Source of the DNA: Desulfomicrobium sp. UBA5193
GTDB lineage: Bacteria; Desulfobacterota; Desulfovibrionia; Desulfovibrionales; Desulfomicrobiaceae
Direction of reading: 5' to 3'
Length of the DNA stretch: 64,000 nt
Assembly: GCA_002412965.1 (NCBI GenBank)
Contig: DHWB01000001.1
Coordinates: 148,857-212,856, forward strand
In this document: piece after piece, positions 8,081 through 16,896 of the stretch
How the letters are laid out: every line of letters starts with the position of its first letter
How positions within the stretch are numbered: the first letter of the stretch is position 1
Made by a program: the position numbers and the translations under genes
The notes under the pieces: model-generated
Database searches by the model: none
Told to the model about the DNA's origin: nothing
The model's input: the letters and a program-made list of their open reading frames with translations, nothing else

Positions 8081-9127
8081 ATGGAAGATCACATTCAGTT
8101 CGATGCCGATGGCTGCGCACTCCTGCTCCTTGATCAGCGCAAGCTCCCCCTGGTGGAGGAAACTTTTTTCTGCCGCACCGTGCAGGACGTCATCTATGCC
8201 CTGCAGACCATGGTCGTGCGCGGTGCACCGGCCATCGGCGTCAGCGCGGCCTATGGCTGCTGCATCGCCCTCAAGCAGGCCATGGCCGCCGGACCGTACT
8301 GGATGAACGAGCTGAATCGCCTGCTGGCCGAACTGGCGCAGGCCCGGCCCACGGCGGTCAATCTGGCCTGGGCGGTGGGCGTCATGCGCGACGCCGGGAG
8401 CGGCATCCAGACTCCCGGCGAGCTTGCGGATGCGTGGCTGACCCTGGCCCGAAAGATTCACACCGATGACATCGCCATGAACAAGGCCATGGGCCGCTTC
8501 GGCGGGGCGCTGCTGGCCGACGGGGACACGGTCATGACCCACTGCAACGCCGGAGCCCTGGCCACGGCCGGGTACGGCACGGCCCTGGGCGTGATCCGGG
8601 GCGCGGTGGAGATGGGCAAGAAGATCTCCGTCATCGCCAACGAGACCCGGCCCTTTCTGCAGGGCGCACGGCTCACGGCCTATGAACTGCACAAGGACGG
8701 CATCCCGGTCACCGTGGCCTGCGACAACGCCTGTTCGCTCCTCATGCGGCGTGGCCTGGTGCAAAAGGTTGTGGTCGGCGCGGACCGCATCGTGGCCAAC
8801 GGGGATGTCGCCAACAAGATCGGCACCTCCGGCGTGGCCATCCTGGCGCGGCATTACGGCATCCCTTTTTACGTGGCCGCGCCCAGCTCCACCTTCGATC
8901 TGGCCACGGCCGACGGCAGCCTCATCCCCATCGAGGACCGCACGCCGCTGGAGGTGACCCATGTCGGCTCGACCCAGATCACTCCCGACGGAGTGCCAGT
9001 TTTCAATTACGCCTTTGATGTCACGGATCACAGCCTGATCACGGGCATCATCACCGAACGCGGGGTTCTTTCCCCGCCCTACACATCGAGCATTGCCGAA
9101 ATCATCGGCCAGGACTTTCGACCATGA
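8081..9127 (+). CDS. mtnA: S-methyl-5-thioribose-1-phosphate isomerase
   Basis: Converts 5-methylthioribose 1-phosphate to methylthioribulose 1-phosphate in methionine salvage. The 348-residue protein shows the family signatures VVRGAPAIG, THCNAGALATAGYGTALG with the catalytic Cys155, and VVGADRI with the catalytic Asp235. The frame is open upstream to 7934, but AAGAGG at 8069-8074 and family alignment place the start at 8081, after the long hairpin. The gene overlaps der by four bases. No other methionine salvage gene is in the window, so the substrate may come from a nucleosidase or phosphorylase encoded elsewhere. Confidence 0.95.
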   Translation: MEDHIQFDADGCALLLLDQRKLPLVEETFFCRTVQDVIYALQTMVVRGAPAIGVSAAYGCCIALKQAMAAGPYWMNELNRLLAELAQARPTAVNLAWAVGVMRDAGSGIQTPGELADAWLTLARKIHTDDIAMNKAMGRFGGALLADGDTVMTHCNAGALATAGYGTALGVIRGAVEMGKKISVIANETRPFLQGARLTAYELHKDGIPVTVACDNACSLLMRRGLVQKVVVGADRIVANGDVANKIGTSGVAILARHYGIPFYVAAPSSTFDLATADGSLIPIEDRTPLEVTHVGSTQITPDGVPVFNYAFDVTDHSLITGIITERGVLSPPYTSSIAEIIGQDFRP

Positions 9128-10467
9128 AGCAGCATCTTCCCCTGGTGGCCCTCGTCGGCCGCCCCAATGTGGGTAAATCCACTCTTTTCAACCGCCTCAT
9201 CAAGAGGCGGGTCTCCATCACCCACGACATGGCCGGCGTGACCCGCGACAGCATCTACAGCGAGGTCCGCGGAGACACCCGCTCTTACGCCCTCGTGGAC
9301 ACGGGCGGGCTGGTTCCGGGGAGCAGCGACGAGATAGAGATGAACATCGTCGACCAGGCCCGCGAGGCCATGGCCGGCGCGGACCTGATTCTCTTCATCG
9401 TGGACGGCCGCGCCGGGCTGCATCCCCAGGATGATCAGGTCGGGCGGTTTCTGCGCCAGTCCGGCAAGGAAGTGCGGGTCGTCGTCAACAAGGTCGACGG
9501 ACCCGATCTCGAAGAGCGCATGGCCGCGGACTTCTACGCCCTCGGCTTCCCCCTTGACTGTGTGTCCTCGTCCCACGGCTACGGCATGGGCGACCTGCGC
9601 GACATGATCGAGGGCGCCCTGCCCCCGCTCGAAACACCGGACGAGGCGGCCGGCTTGTCGCAGGGCGGGCTCAAGATCGCCCTGCTGGGACGGCCCAACG
9701 CGGGCAAATCCTCGACCATCAACGCCATCCTGGGCCGCAAGCGGCTCATGGTCAGTTCCGAGGCCGGCACCACCCGCGACTGCGTGGACGTGACCGTGCA
9801 GCGCGGCGAGAAGACCTACACCTTTGTCGATACGGCCGGGGTGCGCCGCAAGTCCAAGGTCACGGACTCGCTCGAATATTTCAGCGTCGTCCACTCCATG
9901 CAGGCGGCCAAGCAGGCCGACGTGGTGGTCCTGGTCCTCGATGTGATGGACGGCGTGGTCGGGCAGGACAAGCGCCTGCTGTCCTTTCTGGATACGGAGA
10001 AGGTGCCCTTCGTCATCGTGGTCAACAAGATCGACCTTTTGACCAAGGATCAGCTGGCCAAGGCCAAGAAGGAGCTGGTCGACCAGTTCGCCTTCTGCGC
10101 CCATGTGCCGGTGCTCTTCTCCTCGTCCGTGTCCATGGCCGGGCTAGGGGGCCTTTTGCCCCTGGTCGAGAAGCTGTGGGAGCAGTGCGGGCAGCGCGTG
10201 ACCACGGGCGAACTGAACAGGCTGGTCAAGATGGTCACCGAGCGGCATCAGCCTCCGGTCATGGGCGGCCGCCGGGGCAAGATCTACTACATGACGCAGG
10301 CCGACTCCCGGCCCCCGACCTTTGTCTTCTTCGTCAACGACGAGAAGCTCTTTCACGGCAGCTACGTGCGCTATCTGGAAAACCAGCTGCGCAAGGTCTT
10401 CCGCATGGACAAGACGCCCATCCGCATGGTTTTCCGTTCCAGCCACGACAACGACAAGGGCAAGTAG
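9124..10467 (+). CDS. der: Ribosome-assembly GTPase Der (EngA)
   Basis: Essential GTPase for late assembly of the 50S subunit. Two tandem G domains are visible: GRPNVGKST with DTGG and NKVD in the first, and GRPNAGKSS with DTAGVRRKSK and NKID in the second. A C-terminal KH-like domain ends in FVFFVNDEKLFHGSYVRYLEN. At 447 residues it has the usual length of the non-enterobacterial form. It is coupled to mtnA by an ATGA overlap, an unusual pairing with no obvious functional link. Confidence 0.96.
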   Translation: MKQHLPLVALVGRPNVGKSTLFNRLIKRRVSITHDMAGVTRDSIYSEVRGDTRSYALVDTGGLVPGSSDEIEMNIVDQAREAMAGADLILFIVDGRAGLHPQDDQVGRFLRQSGKEVRVVVNKVDGPDLEERMAADFYALGFPLDCVSSSHGYGMGDLRDMIEGALPPLETPDEAAGLSQGGLKIALLGRPNAGKSSTINAILGRKRLMVSSEAGTTRDCVDVTVQRGEKTYTFVDTAGVRRKSKVTDSLEYFSVVHSMQAAKQADVVVLVLDVMDGVVGQDKRLLSFLDTEKVPFVIVVNKIDLLTKDQLAKAKKELVDQFAFCAHVPVLFSSSVSMAGLGGLLPLVEKLWEQCGQRVTTGELNRLVKMVTERHQPPVMGGRRGKIYYMTQADSRPPTFVFFVNDEKLFHGSYVRYLENQLRKVFRMDKTPIRMVFRSSHDNDKGK

Positions 10468-10496
10468 GCGCGGGCCTGCGTGCGAGCTGGCGATCC

Positions 10497-10524
10497 AGCA
10501 AGCCCCTTTCAGCGCGGGCTTGCT
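10497..10524 (+). terminator. Hairpin after der
   Basis: A perfect 9-bp stem AGCAAGCCC/GGGCTTGCT (10497-10505 with 10516-10524) lies 30 bases past the der stop. No strong T run follows, so termination may be weak. Confidence 0.5.
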
Positions 10525-10616
10525 TGACCGGGCTTTGGCCTTATCCTAGTGTCCCTCGACGCTTGGGGCCGCGTGCCGCAGGCTTCCAACAACGACGCCC
10601 ATCTTGAGGAGGATGT

Positions 10617-11540
10617 ATGGTTCAGAAAGCTGACAAGATTTGGTTCGACGGCAAACTCGTGCCCTGGGACGAAGCCCAGGTCCATGTCCTGACCCACACC
10701 CTGCATTACGGTGCGGGCGTGTTCGAGGGCATCCGTTGCTACACCTGCACCGACGGCGGCTCGGCCGTGTTCCGTCTGCAGGAGCATGTGGAGCGGCTCT
10801 TCCTGTCGGCCAAGATCAACGAGATCGTCATCCCCCACACCCAGGAAGAGATCTGCAAGGCCATCATCGAGACCCTGCAGGTCAACCGGCTGACCGAGGG
10901 CTATATCCGTCCCCTGACCTTCATCGGCGCAGGGGTCATGGGCGTTTTTCCGGGCGCGAACCCCATCCAGACCATCATCGCCACCTGGCCCTGGGGCGCG
11001 TATCTTGGAGCCGAGGCCCTGGAGAAGGGCATCCGCATCAAGACTTCGACCTTCACCCGTCACCACGTCAACGTGATGATGACCAAGGCCAAGACCTGCG
11101 GGAACTACGTCAACTCCGTGCTGGCCAAGCGCGAGGCCCTGGCCGACGGCTACCACGAGGCCCTCATGCTCGACGCGGAAGGGTACGTGTCCGAGGCCAC
11201 TGGGGAAAATATTTTCATGGTCCGTAATGGCGTCATCAAGACCCCGCCCCTTGGCTCCATCCTGGCCGGCATCACCCGTGAGACCCTCATGATCCTGGCC
11301 GAAGACCTGGGCTATACCGTGGTCGAGGAGCGCTTCACCCGTGACGAGCTCTATTGCGCCGACGAAGCCTTCTTCACCGGAACCGCGGCCGAGGTCACGC
11401 CTATCCGCGAGCTCGACCGTCGCACCATCGGTGCCGGCAGCCGCGGCCCGGTCACGGCCGCCCTGCAGGCCGCCTATTTCAAGGTCCTGCGCGGCGAGAA
11501 CCCCAAGTACGGCAAGTGGCTGGCCCGTTACACGATCTAG
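10617..11540 (+). CDS. ilvE: Branched-chain amino acid aminotransferase
   Basis: PLP-dependent class IV aminotransferase for the last step of valine, leucine and isoleucine synthesis. The 307-residue product has the family start (WFDGKLVPWDEAQVHVLTHTLHYGAGVFEGIRCY), the PLP-lysine region NVMMTKAKTCGNYVNSVLAK, and EGYVSEATGENIF. GAGGAGG at 10606-10612 sets the start. It has its own intergenic gap on both sides and is probably a separate unit upstream of dnaX. Confidence 0.95.
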   Translation: MVQKADKIWFDGKLVPWDEAQVHVLTHTLHYGAGVFEGIRCYTCTDGGSAVFRLQEHVERLFLSAKINEIVIPHTQEEICKAIIETLQVNRLTEGYIRPLTFIGAGVMGVFPGANPIQTIIATWPWGAYLGAEALEKGIRIKTSTFTRHHVNVMMTKAKTCGNYVNSVLAKREALADGYHEALMLDAEGYVSEATGENIFMVRNGVIKTPPLGSILAGITRETLMILAEDLGYTVVEERFTRDELYCADEAFFTGTAAEVTPIRELDRRTIGAGSRGPVTAALQAAYFKVLRGENPKYGKWLARYTI

Positions 11541-11562
11541 GCGGCCAGTCCGTTGTTCCTAA

Positions 11563-11589
11563 GCCGGGTTCCGCTCTGCGGAGCCCGGC
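11563..11589 (+). terminator. Strong hairpin between ilvE and dnaX
   Basis: A 12-bp stem (11563-11574 with 11578-11589, one G-T pair) closes a three-base loop. No T run follows and the dnaX start is 33 bases away, so it could be a terminator, an attenuating structure or an mRNA processing site. Confidence 0.45.
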
Positions 11590-11622
11590 ATTCCACCAAC
11601 TTCCGCACCTTCTCCACGCACT

Positions 11623-13431
11623 ATGAGCCAGGAAAGCCTAACCGCCCGCTACCGCCCCCAGAGTTTCGCCCATGTGGCCGGCCAGGACGCTGTCAAGCGC
11701 ATCCTCTCCCGCGCTGCGGCCACCGGCCGGGTCGCGCCGGCCTATCTGTTCAGCGGCACGCGCGGCGTGGGCAAGACCACCCTGGCGCGCATCTTCGCCA
11801 AGGCCCTCAACTGCCAGAACGGACCGGCCGCCGAACCCTGCAACCAGTGCCCGATCTGCCGCCAGATCACCCTGGGCTCGGCCGTGGACGTGGTCGAGAT
11901 CGACGGCGCCTCCAACACCGGCGTGGACAATGTCCGCCGCCTCAAGGAGGACGTGGGCTACGCGCCCCTTGAGTGCCGCTACAAGGTCATCATCATCGAC
12001 GAAGCGCACATGCTGTCCAAGGCGGCCTTCAACGCGCTCCTGAAGACCCTCGAAGAGCCTCCGGGGCACGTGACCTTCATCATGGCCACCACGGAGCCCG
12101 AAAAATTTCCGCAGACCATTGTCAGCCGCTGCCAGCATTTCGTCTTCAAGCGTTTGCCCCAGGCCGATCTGGTCCGTCACCTCGAAGGGGTGCTCGGGCA
12201 GGAGGCCATCACCGCCGAGCCTTCGGCCATCACCCTCATCGCCCGGCGCGGGGCGGGTTCGGTCCGGGACAGCATGTCCCTCTTGGGCCAGGTCCTGGCC
12301 CTGGGCTCCGACTCCCTGACCCTGGCCGATGTGCGCGAGGTGCTGGGGCTGGCCGGAGGGGAGATCTTCGTGCGTCTGGTCGAATGCGTGCAGACCCGCG
12401 ACCTGCTCGGCCTGCATGCGCTGCTGACCGAAGTCCTGGACCAGGGCGCCGATCTGGGCTTCTTCCTGCGCGAGCTGTCCGGGTGCTGGCGCAATCTTTT
12501 TCTGCTGCATCAGATGGGCGACGCGGCGCGCGGCATCATCGACCTGCCCGCCGAAGAGGTGGACATCTGGGCCGCCATCGCGCCCCGTTTCGCCTTGGGG
12601 CACCTGCATGCCGCCTGGCAGATGACCATGGACAGCCAGCGCAAGGTGCTGACAAGCATGGAGCCGGCCCTGGCCCTGGAGCTCCTGCTCCTGAACCTGG
12701 CCAGCCTGCCGGACCTGCTGGCCCTGGGCGCCGGCGCGTCCAAGGCCGGGAGCGAGTCCGTGGCGGCTCCTTCCCGTCCCGCTCCCGTCCGTCCGCCGGT
12801 CCCGTCGGTCGCGCCGTCCCGCCCCGCACCGGCCCCGGCCGCAGCACAGGGCGCGGCACAGGGAACAGCACAGGCGGCTGGCACCGGGCAGCCCCGCCCC
12901 TCGACCTTGCCCCGGACTTTTCAGCCGTCGTCGCCGTCCTCGCCTGCCTTGGAAGCGCCGGTGCCCACGGTCCGGGAAACGACCGCGAACTTCGGCGTAA
13001 CGGGTGATGCCCCGGAAGCCGCCGCGCCTGCCGGGCCGCGAACCTGGCACGGCTTCATCGCCTTTTGCGCGAAGCGGCCCGAAGGCTCACGGCCGCTGCC
13101 CGCTCTGGACAAGGCCCAGGGGCAGATCCAGGGCAGGGAGCTCGTCTTGACCAGTCCGCACAGTTTTCTGTGCGACAGGCTCAAGGTGAGCCTGGGCACG
13201 CTCACGGAGCTTGCGCGGGCCTATTTCGGGCCGGGCTTTGCAGTGCGGGTGGAGACGCCTGTGGAAGAAGTGCGCAAGACCCGCACGGAGCTTCGCGATA
13301 TGGCCATGACCGACCCAGTGGTTCGCGATGCCCAGGAAAAATTTCAGGCCCGGATCGTCGAGGTCCGGCCCCTGTCGAACGGCAGTGCAAACGGCAATAC
13401 AAACGGCAAAGCACAGGAGAACGAGATATGA
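11623..13431 (+). CDS. dnaX: DNA polymerase III subunits gamma/tau
   Basis: Clamp-loader ATPase of the replicative polymerase. The 602-residue protein has Walker A GTRGVGKTT, a zinc module with four cysteines (CQNGPAAEPCNQCPIC), the Walker B region IIIDEAHMLSKAAFNALLKTLEEPP, and the SRC sensor. After about residue 370 comes a low-complexity Pro/Ala linker, then a tau-type C-terminal domain. No clear ribosome site precedes ATG 11623. No A-rich slippery site typical of gamma formation was seen near the linker. The stop overlaps the ybaB start, giving the conserved order dnaX-ybaB-recR. Confidence 0.96.
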   Translation: MSQESLTARYRPQSFAHVAGQDAVKRILSRAAATGRVAPAYLFSGTRGVGKTTLARIFAKALNCQNGPAAEPCNQCPICRQITLGSAVDVVEIDGASNTGVDNVRRLKEDVGYAPLECRYKVIIIDEAHMLSKAAFNALLKTLEEPPGHVTFIMATTEPEKFPQTIVSRCQHFVFKRLPQADLVRHLEGVLGQEAITAEPSAITLIARRGAGSVRDSMSLLGQVLALGSDSLTLADVREVLGLAGGEIFVRLVECVQTRDLLGLHALLTEVLDQGADLGFFLRELSGCWRNLFLLHQMGDAARGIIDLPAEEVDIWAAIAPRFALGHLHAAWQMTMDSQRKVLTSMEPALALELLLLNLASLPDLLALGAGASKAGSESVAAPSRPAPVRPPVPSVAPSRPAPAPAAAQGAAQGTAQAAGTGQPRPSTLPRTFQPSSPSSPALEAPVPTVRETTANFGVTGDAPEAAAPAGPRTWHGFIAFCAKRPEGSRPLPALDKAQGQIQGRELVLTSPHSFLCDRLKVSLGTLTELARAYFGPGFAVRVETPVEEVRKTRTELRDMAMTDPVVRDAQEKFQARIVEVRPLSNGSANGNTNGKAQENEI

Positions 13432-13730
13432 ACGAACTTATCAGACAGGCGCAGATGATGCAGAAGAAGATGCTGCGCACCCAGGAAGAGATGGGCAAGA
13501 AGGAAGTTGAGGCCAGCGTCGGCGGCGGCATGGTCTCGGTCAAGGCCAATTGCCAGGGCGAAGTGCTGGCCATCCGCATCGACCCTTCCGTCATGGAATC
13601 CGGCGACGCCGAGATGCTTCAGGACCTGGTCCTGGCCGCGGTGAACGAGGCCGTCAAGAAGGGCAAGGACATGATGCAGTCCGAGCTGGCGCAAATCACG
13701 GGCGGCATGAAGATCCCGGGTCTTTTCTAG
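13428..13730 (+). CDS. ybaB: YbaB/EbfC family nucleoid-associated protein
   Basis: A 100-residue DNA-binding protein of the EbfC family, which forms tweezer-like dimers and affects nucleoid organisation. It begins MNELIRQAQMMQKKM, continues with the beta core VSVKANCQGEVLAIRIDPSVM, and ends in the typical Met/Gly-rich tail ITGGMKIPGLF. The frame is open far upstream inside dnaX, but AGGAGA at 13415-13420 and the ATGA overlap with dnaX set the start. Its position between dnaX and recR is conserved across bacteria. Confidence 0.95.
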   Translation: MNELIRQAQMMQKKMLRTQEEMGKKEVEASVGGGMVSVKANCQGEVLAIRIDPSVMESGDAEMLQDLVLAAVNEAVKKGKDMMQSELAQITGGMKIPGLF

Positions 13731-13740
13731 GAGCTTTCGA

Positions 13741-14346
13741 GTGCAGCGACTTCCCGCCCCTTTGCAAAAGATCGTGGATCAGTTTTCGGCCCTGCCTGGG
13801 GTGGGGCCGAAAAGCGCCCTGCGCATGGCGCTGACCCTGCTCAAATGGCCCGAGGAGTCCGTGCGGGCCTTCGGCCGCGACATCGAGGGCCTGCGCAGCG
13901 CCCTGCACATCTGCTCGCGCTGCTGTGGCCTGGCTGACATCGACCCGTGCCCGCTGTGCACGGACCCCAAAAGGAACGCCGAGCAGCTCTGCCTGGTCTC
14001 GGAGTGGGACAGCCTCATGGTCATGGAGGAGTCCGGAGTCTACCGGGGCCGCTACCTGATCCTGGGCGGGCTCCTGTCTCCTCTCGACGGGATCGACGCC
14101 AGGTCCCTCGAGATCGGGCGGCTTGAGTCCATCCTGCGCGAAGGGCAGGTGCGCGAGGTCATCCTGGCCCTGGGTTCGACCATGGAGGCCGAGGCCACGG
14201 GCACCTACGTGAACAGCCTGCTGACGCGGGCCTTCCCCCAGATCTCCGTGACCCGTCTGGCCCAGGGCATCCCCCTTGGCTCCGAGATCAAGTACGTGGA
14301 TCGCGAAACCCTCAAACAATCCCTCAAATACAGGCATTCCCTCTAG
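13741..14346 (+). CDS. recR: Recombination mediator protein RecR
   Basis: Works with RecO (and RecF) to load RecA on gapped DNA. The 201-residue product equals the E. coli length. It has a helix-hairpin-helix region (LPGVGPKSALRMAL), a four-cysteine zinc finger (CSRCCGLADIDPCPLC) and a Toprim domain (CLVSEWDSLMVMEESGVYRG). The start is GTG, with AGGAG just upstream. It lies ten bases after ybaB, and the next gene begins four bases after its stop. Confidence 0.96.
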   Translation: MQRLPAPLQKIVDQFSALPGVGPKSALRMALTLLKWPEESVRAFGRDIEGLRSALHICSRCCGLADIDPCPLCTDPKRNAEQLCLVSEWDSLMVMEESGVYRGRYLILGGLLSPLDGIDARSLEIGRLESILREGQVREVILALGSTMEAEATGTYVNSLLTRAFPQISVTRLAQGIPLGSEIKYVDRETLKQSLKYRHSL

Positions 14347-14350
14347 GCCC

Positions 14351-16525
14351 ATGCAGACCATCCAGGGCGAAGTCGTCACCGTCGTTTATCACAACCCCGA
14401 AAACGGGTACGTCATCGCGCGGCTGGATTCGCCGTCCGAGCCCGGTCAGGTCAATGTCGTCGGGCTGCTTGGCGACGTGGCTCCCGGCGAGTCCCTGCGC
14501 ATGAGCGGCGATTGGGTCGAGCACCCCAAGTTCGGCCGCCAGTTCAAGGCCGAGTCCTGCGAACATCTGCTGCCCGCGTCGCTCAGCGGCATCCGCCGCT
14601 TCCTGGGCTCCGGGGCCGTGAAGGGCATCGGCGAGAAGACCGCCGACCGCTTGATCAGCCGCTTCGGCAGCCAGATTCTGGACATCCTGGACTCGGACCC
14701 AAAGCAGCTGCTGGATGTGGAGGGCATCGGCCCGGCCAAGCTCAAGACCATCGTCTCCTCCTGGCAGGAAAAGCGGGAGGTGCGCGGGCTGATGCTCTTC
14801 CTGCAGACCCATGGCGTGGCCACGACCTTCGCCCACCGCATCTTCCGCCACTACGGGGTCAACTCCGTGCAGCGGCTGCGCGCCAATCCCTATGACCTGG
14901 CCTACGACATTCAAGGCATCGGTTTCCGCACGGCCGACGAGGTGGCGCTCAAGCTCGGCTTTGCCGAGGACGCGCCCCAGCGTCTGGAAGCCGGGGTGGA
15001 ATATTGCCTGCGCCAGGTGGCCGACGGGGCCGGGCACATGTATCTGCCGCGTCCGGTCCTGGCGGAGGAGGCGGCCAAGCTGCTGGGCTGCCATGATCTG
15101 GAGCTGATCGAGGAGCAGATCGACGCCCTGGAAGAGCGCAAGCGGCTGGTGATCGAACCCCTGCTTGAAAAGGGCGTGGGGGACGCGGTTTTTCTGACCT
15201 ATTTTTACCGCACTGAGCGCGAGATCGCGTCACGCCTGCGGGGGCTTCTCGATCATGTCAGCCGCATCGACCCGGCCAAGATCAGCGCCGCCGTGGAACG
15301 CGAGGAGAAGCGTCAGTCCCTGACCCTGTCGGAGGAGCAGCGCGACGCCGTGGAGTCGGCCTGCGGTCACAAGGTGTCGATCATCACCGGCGGTCCGGGC
15401 ACGGGCAAGACGACCATCACCCGGGTCGTGGTGCGCGCCCTGAAGGCCTTGGGACTCAAGATTTCCCTGGCCGCGCCCACCGGCCGTGCCGCCAAGCGTC
15501 TGTCCGAGGCCACGGGGTTCACGGCCACGACCCTGCATCGGCTGCTGCGCTATCAGCCGGGCACGGGCTTCGAGTTCAACGAGGAGAAGAAGCTCTCGGC
15601 CGATGTCATGGTCGTGGACGAGGTCTCCATGCTCGATTGTGGCCTGTGCCTGTCGCTCCTGCGCGCCCTGCCCCTGACCTGCCGCCTGGTTTTCGTCGGC
15701 GACGAGAACCAGCTGCCCTCGGTCGGCGCGGGCAACGTGCTGGGCGACATGCTGGAGAGCGGAGTCGTCCCGGCGGTGCGCCTGACCCACATCTACCGGC
15801 AGGCGCGGGAGAGCATGATCGTGGTCAACGCCCACCGCATCAACGAGGGCGAATTTCCGCTCGGCAGCCCCCATGCCCCGCCCAAGGCGGATTTTTTCTG
15901 GGTCGAGAAGGAAGATCTCATCGAGCTGCAGTCCCTGGTCCTGCGCATGGTCTGCGAACGCATCCCCGAGGCCTACGGCCTTGATCCCATGACCGACGTG
16001 CAGGTCCTGACCCCCATGCACAAGGGCGAGGTCGGCACCATGGTCCTGAACCGGCTCCTGCAGGAACGCCTCAACCCGGACGGCCGCGAGCTGATCCGGG
16101 GCCAGCGCGCCTACCGGGTCGGGGACCGCATCCTGCAGCTGCGCAACAATTACGACAAGGACGTCTTCAACGGTGACCTGGGGCGCGTCACCGGCTTTGA
16201 CACCGAGGCCGAAACCCTCGCCGCCGAGTTCGACGGCCGGGGCGTGGAGTACGACTTCGACGAGCTGGACGAGATCGGACTGGCCTACGCCATCAGCGTG
16301 CACAAGAGCCAGGGCAGCGAATACCCGGCCGTGGTCATGCCCGTGGTCTCGCAGCACTACATGCTCCTGCAGCGCAACCTGATCTACACCGGCCTGACCC
16401 GGGCGCGGAAGCTGGCCGTGCTGATGGGCTCGCGCCGGGCCATGCACATGGGGCTGGGCAACGAGCGCGGGCGGCAACGCAACACCTCCTTGGCCGTGCG
16501 TTTGGCGAAAGAGGGTGAAATTTAG
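14351..16525 (+). CDS. recD2: RecD2-type 5'-3' DNA helicase
   Basis: ATP-dependent SF1B helicase related to RecD but acting without RecB/RecC. The 724-residue protein has the RecD2-specific N-terminal extension with helix-hairpin-helix repeats (around residues 90-200). It then shows Walker A GGPGTGKTT (near residue 345), the Walker B segment VMVVDEVSMLD, and the C-terminal motif YAISVHKSQGSEYPAVVMPV. The start MQTIQGEVVTVVY lies four bases after the recR stop; the longer frame overlapping recR is rejected. The ribosome site is weak, so translation may depend on termination of recR. Confidence 0.93.
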   Translation: MQTIQGEVVTVVYHNPENGYVIARLDSPSEPGQVNVVGLLGDVAPGESLRMSGDWVEHPKFGRQFKAESCEHLLPASLSGIRRFLGSGAVKGIGEKTADRLISRFGSQILDILDSDPKQLLDVEGIGPAKLKTIVSSWQEKREVRGLMLFLQTHGVATTFAHRIFRHYGVNSVQRLRANPYDLAYDIQGIGFRTADEVALKLGFAEDAPQRLEAGVEYCLRQVADGAGHMYLPRPVLAEEAAKLLGCHDLELIEEQIDALEERKRLVIEPLLEKGVGDAVFLTYFYRTEREIASRLRGLLDHVSRIDPAKISAAVEREEKRQSLTLSEEQRDAVESACGHKVSIITGGPGTGKTTITRVVVRALKALGLKISLAAPTGRAAKRLSEATGFTATTLHRLLRYQPGTGFEFNEEKKLSADVMVVDEVSMLDCGLCLSLLRALPLTCRLVFVGDENQLPSVGAGNVLGDMLESGVVPAVRLTHIYRQARESMIVVNAHRINEGEFPLGSPHAPPKADFFWVEKEDLIELQSLVLRMVCERIPEAYGLDPMTDVQVLTPMHKGEVGTMVLNRLLQERLNPDGRELIRGQRAYRVGDRILQLRNNYDKDVFNGDLGRVTGFDTEAETLAAEFDGRGVEYDFDELDEIGLAYAISVHKSQGSEYPAVVMPVVSQHYMLLQRNLIYTGLTRARKLAVLMGSRRAMHMGLGNERGRQRNTSLAVRLAKEGEI

Positions 16526-16588
16526 CTCAACGAGCTGAAAGTAAGCGTAAATGGGACCCGAATTGCAGGTTTTTGGCCGTGGAGTGCG

Positions 16589-16618
16589 TTGACATGCCCG
16601 CAAAAGCTCGTCTATGGA
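16589..16618 (+). promoter_or_regulatory. Sigma70-type promoter for tRNA-Leu
   Basis: Consensus TTGACA at 16589-16594 and TATGGA at 16613-16618 are spaced by 18 bases. The expected start is about ten bases before the tRNA. Confidence 0.7.
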
Positions 16619-16634
16619 CTCTCTTTTGTGAATT

Positions 16635-16717
16635 GCGGGTGTGGCGGAATGGTAAACGCATCAGCCTTAGGAGCTGACGCCAAAAGCTTGTAGGTTCGAA
16701 TCCTATCGCCCGCACCA
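16635..16717 (+). tRNA. tRNA-Leu (anticodon UAG)
   Basis: An 83-base cloverleaf. Acceptor GCGGGTG pairs with CGCCCGC (one G-T pair). The D arm is of leucine type. Anticodon stem TCAGC/GCTGA encloses the loop CTTAGGA, giving anticodon TAG. There is a long variable arm, a T arm with GTTCGAATC, the discriminator A expected for leucine, and an encoded CCA end. Confidence 0.96.
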
Positions 16718-16896
16718 AAAAATCTCGGCCAAAGCCAGGCGACAAGGCTTTCAAGTCCACGAAAAAATTGGACTTAACAATTTGGACTTACTAAGGAAAT
16801 AGCGAGAAACCGCAAAGGGTGACGCAAGTCCCCATCTCGCACCAGTTCGATTATTCGGGCCCCGTATGGGAGAGCCCATCACCAAGGAGTGGAGTC

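Noticed and set aside
10524..10547. TTGACC and TATCCT before ilvE as a promoter
   Set aside because: The spacing is only 12 bases, too short for a sigma70-type promoter.
11541..11622. Signal recognition particle RNA next to dnaX
   Set aside because: The gap is only 82 bases and lacks the conserved GGAA-type apical loop and asymmetric internal loop of SRP RNA.
12050..13431. Programmed frameshift in dnaX giving a separate gamma subunit
   Set aside because: No A-rich slippery heptamer with a following stem was seen in the linker region; only tau can be supported from sequence.
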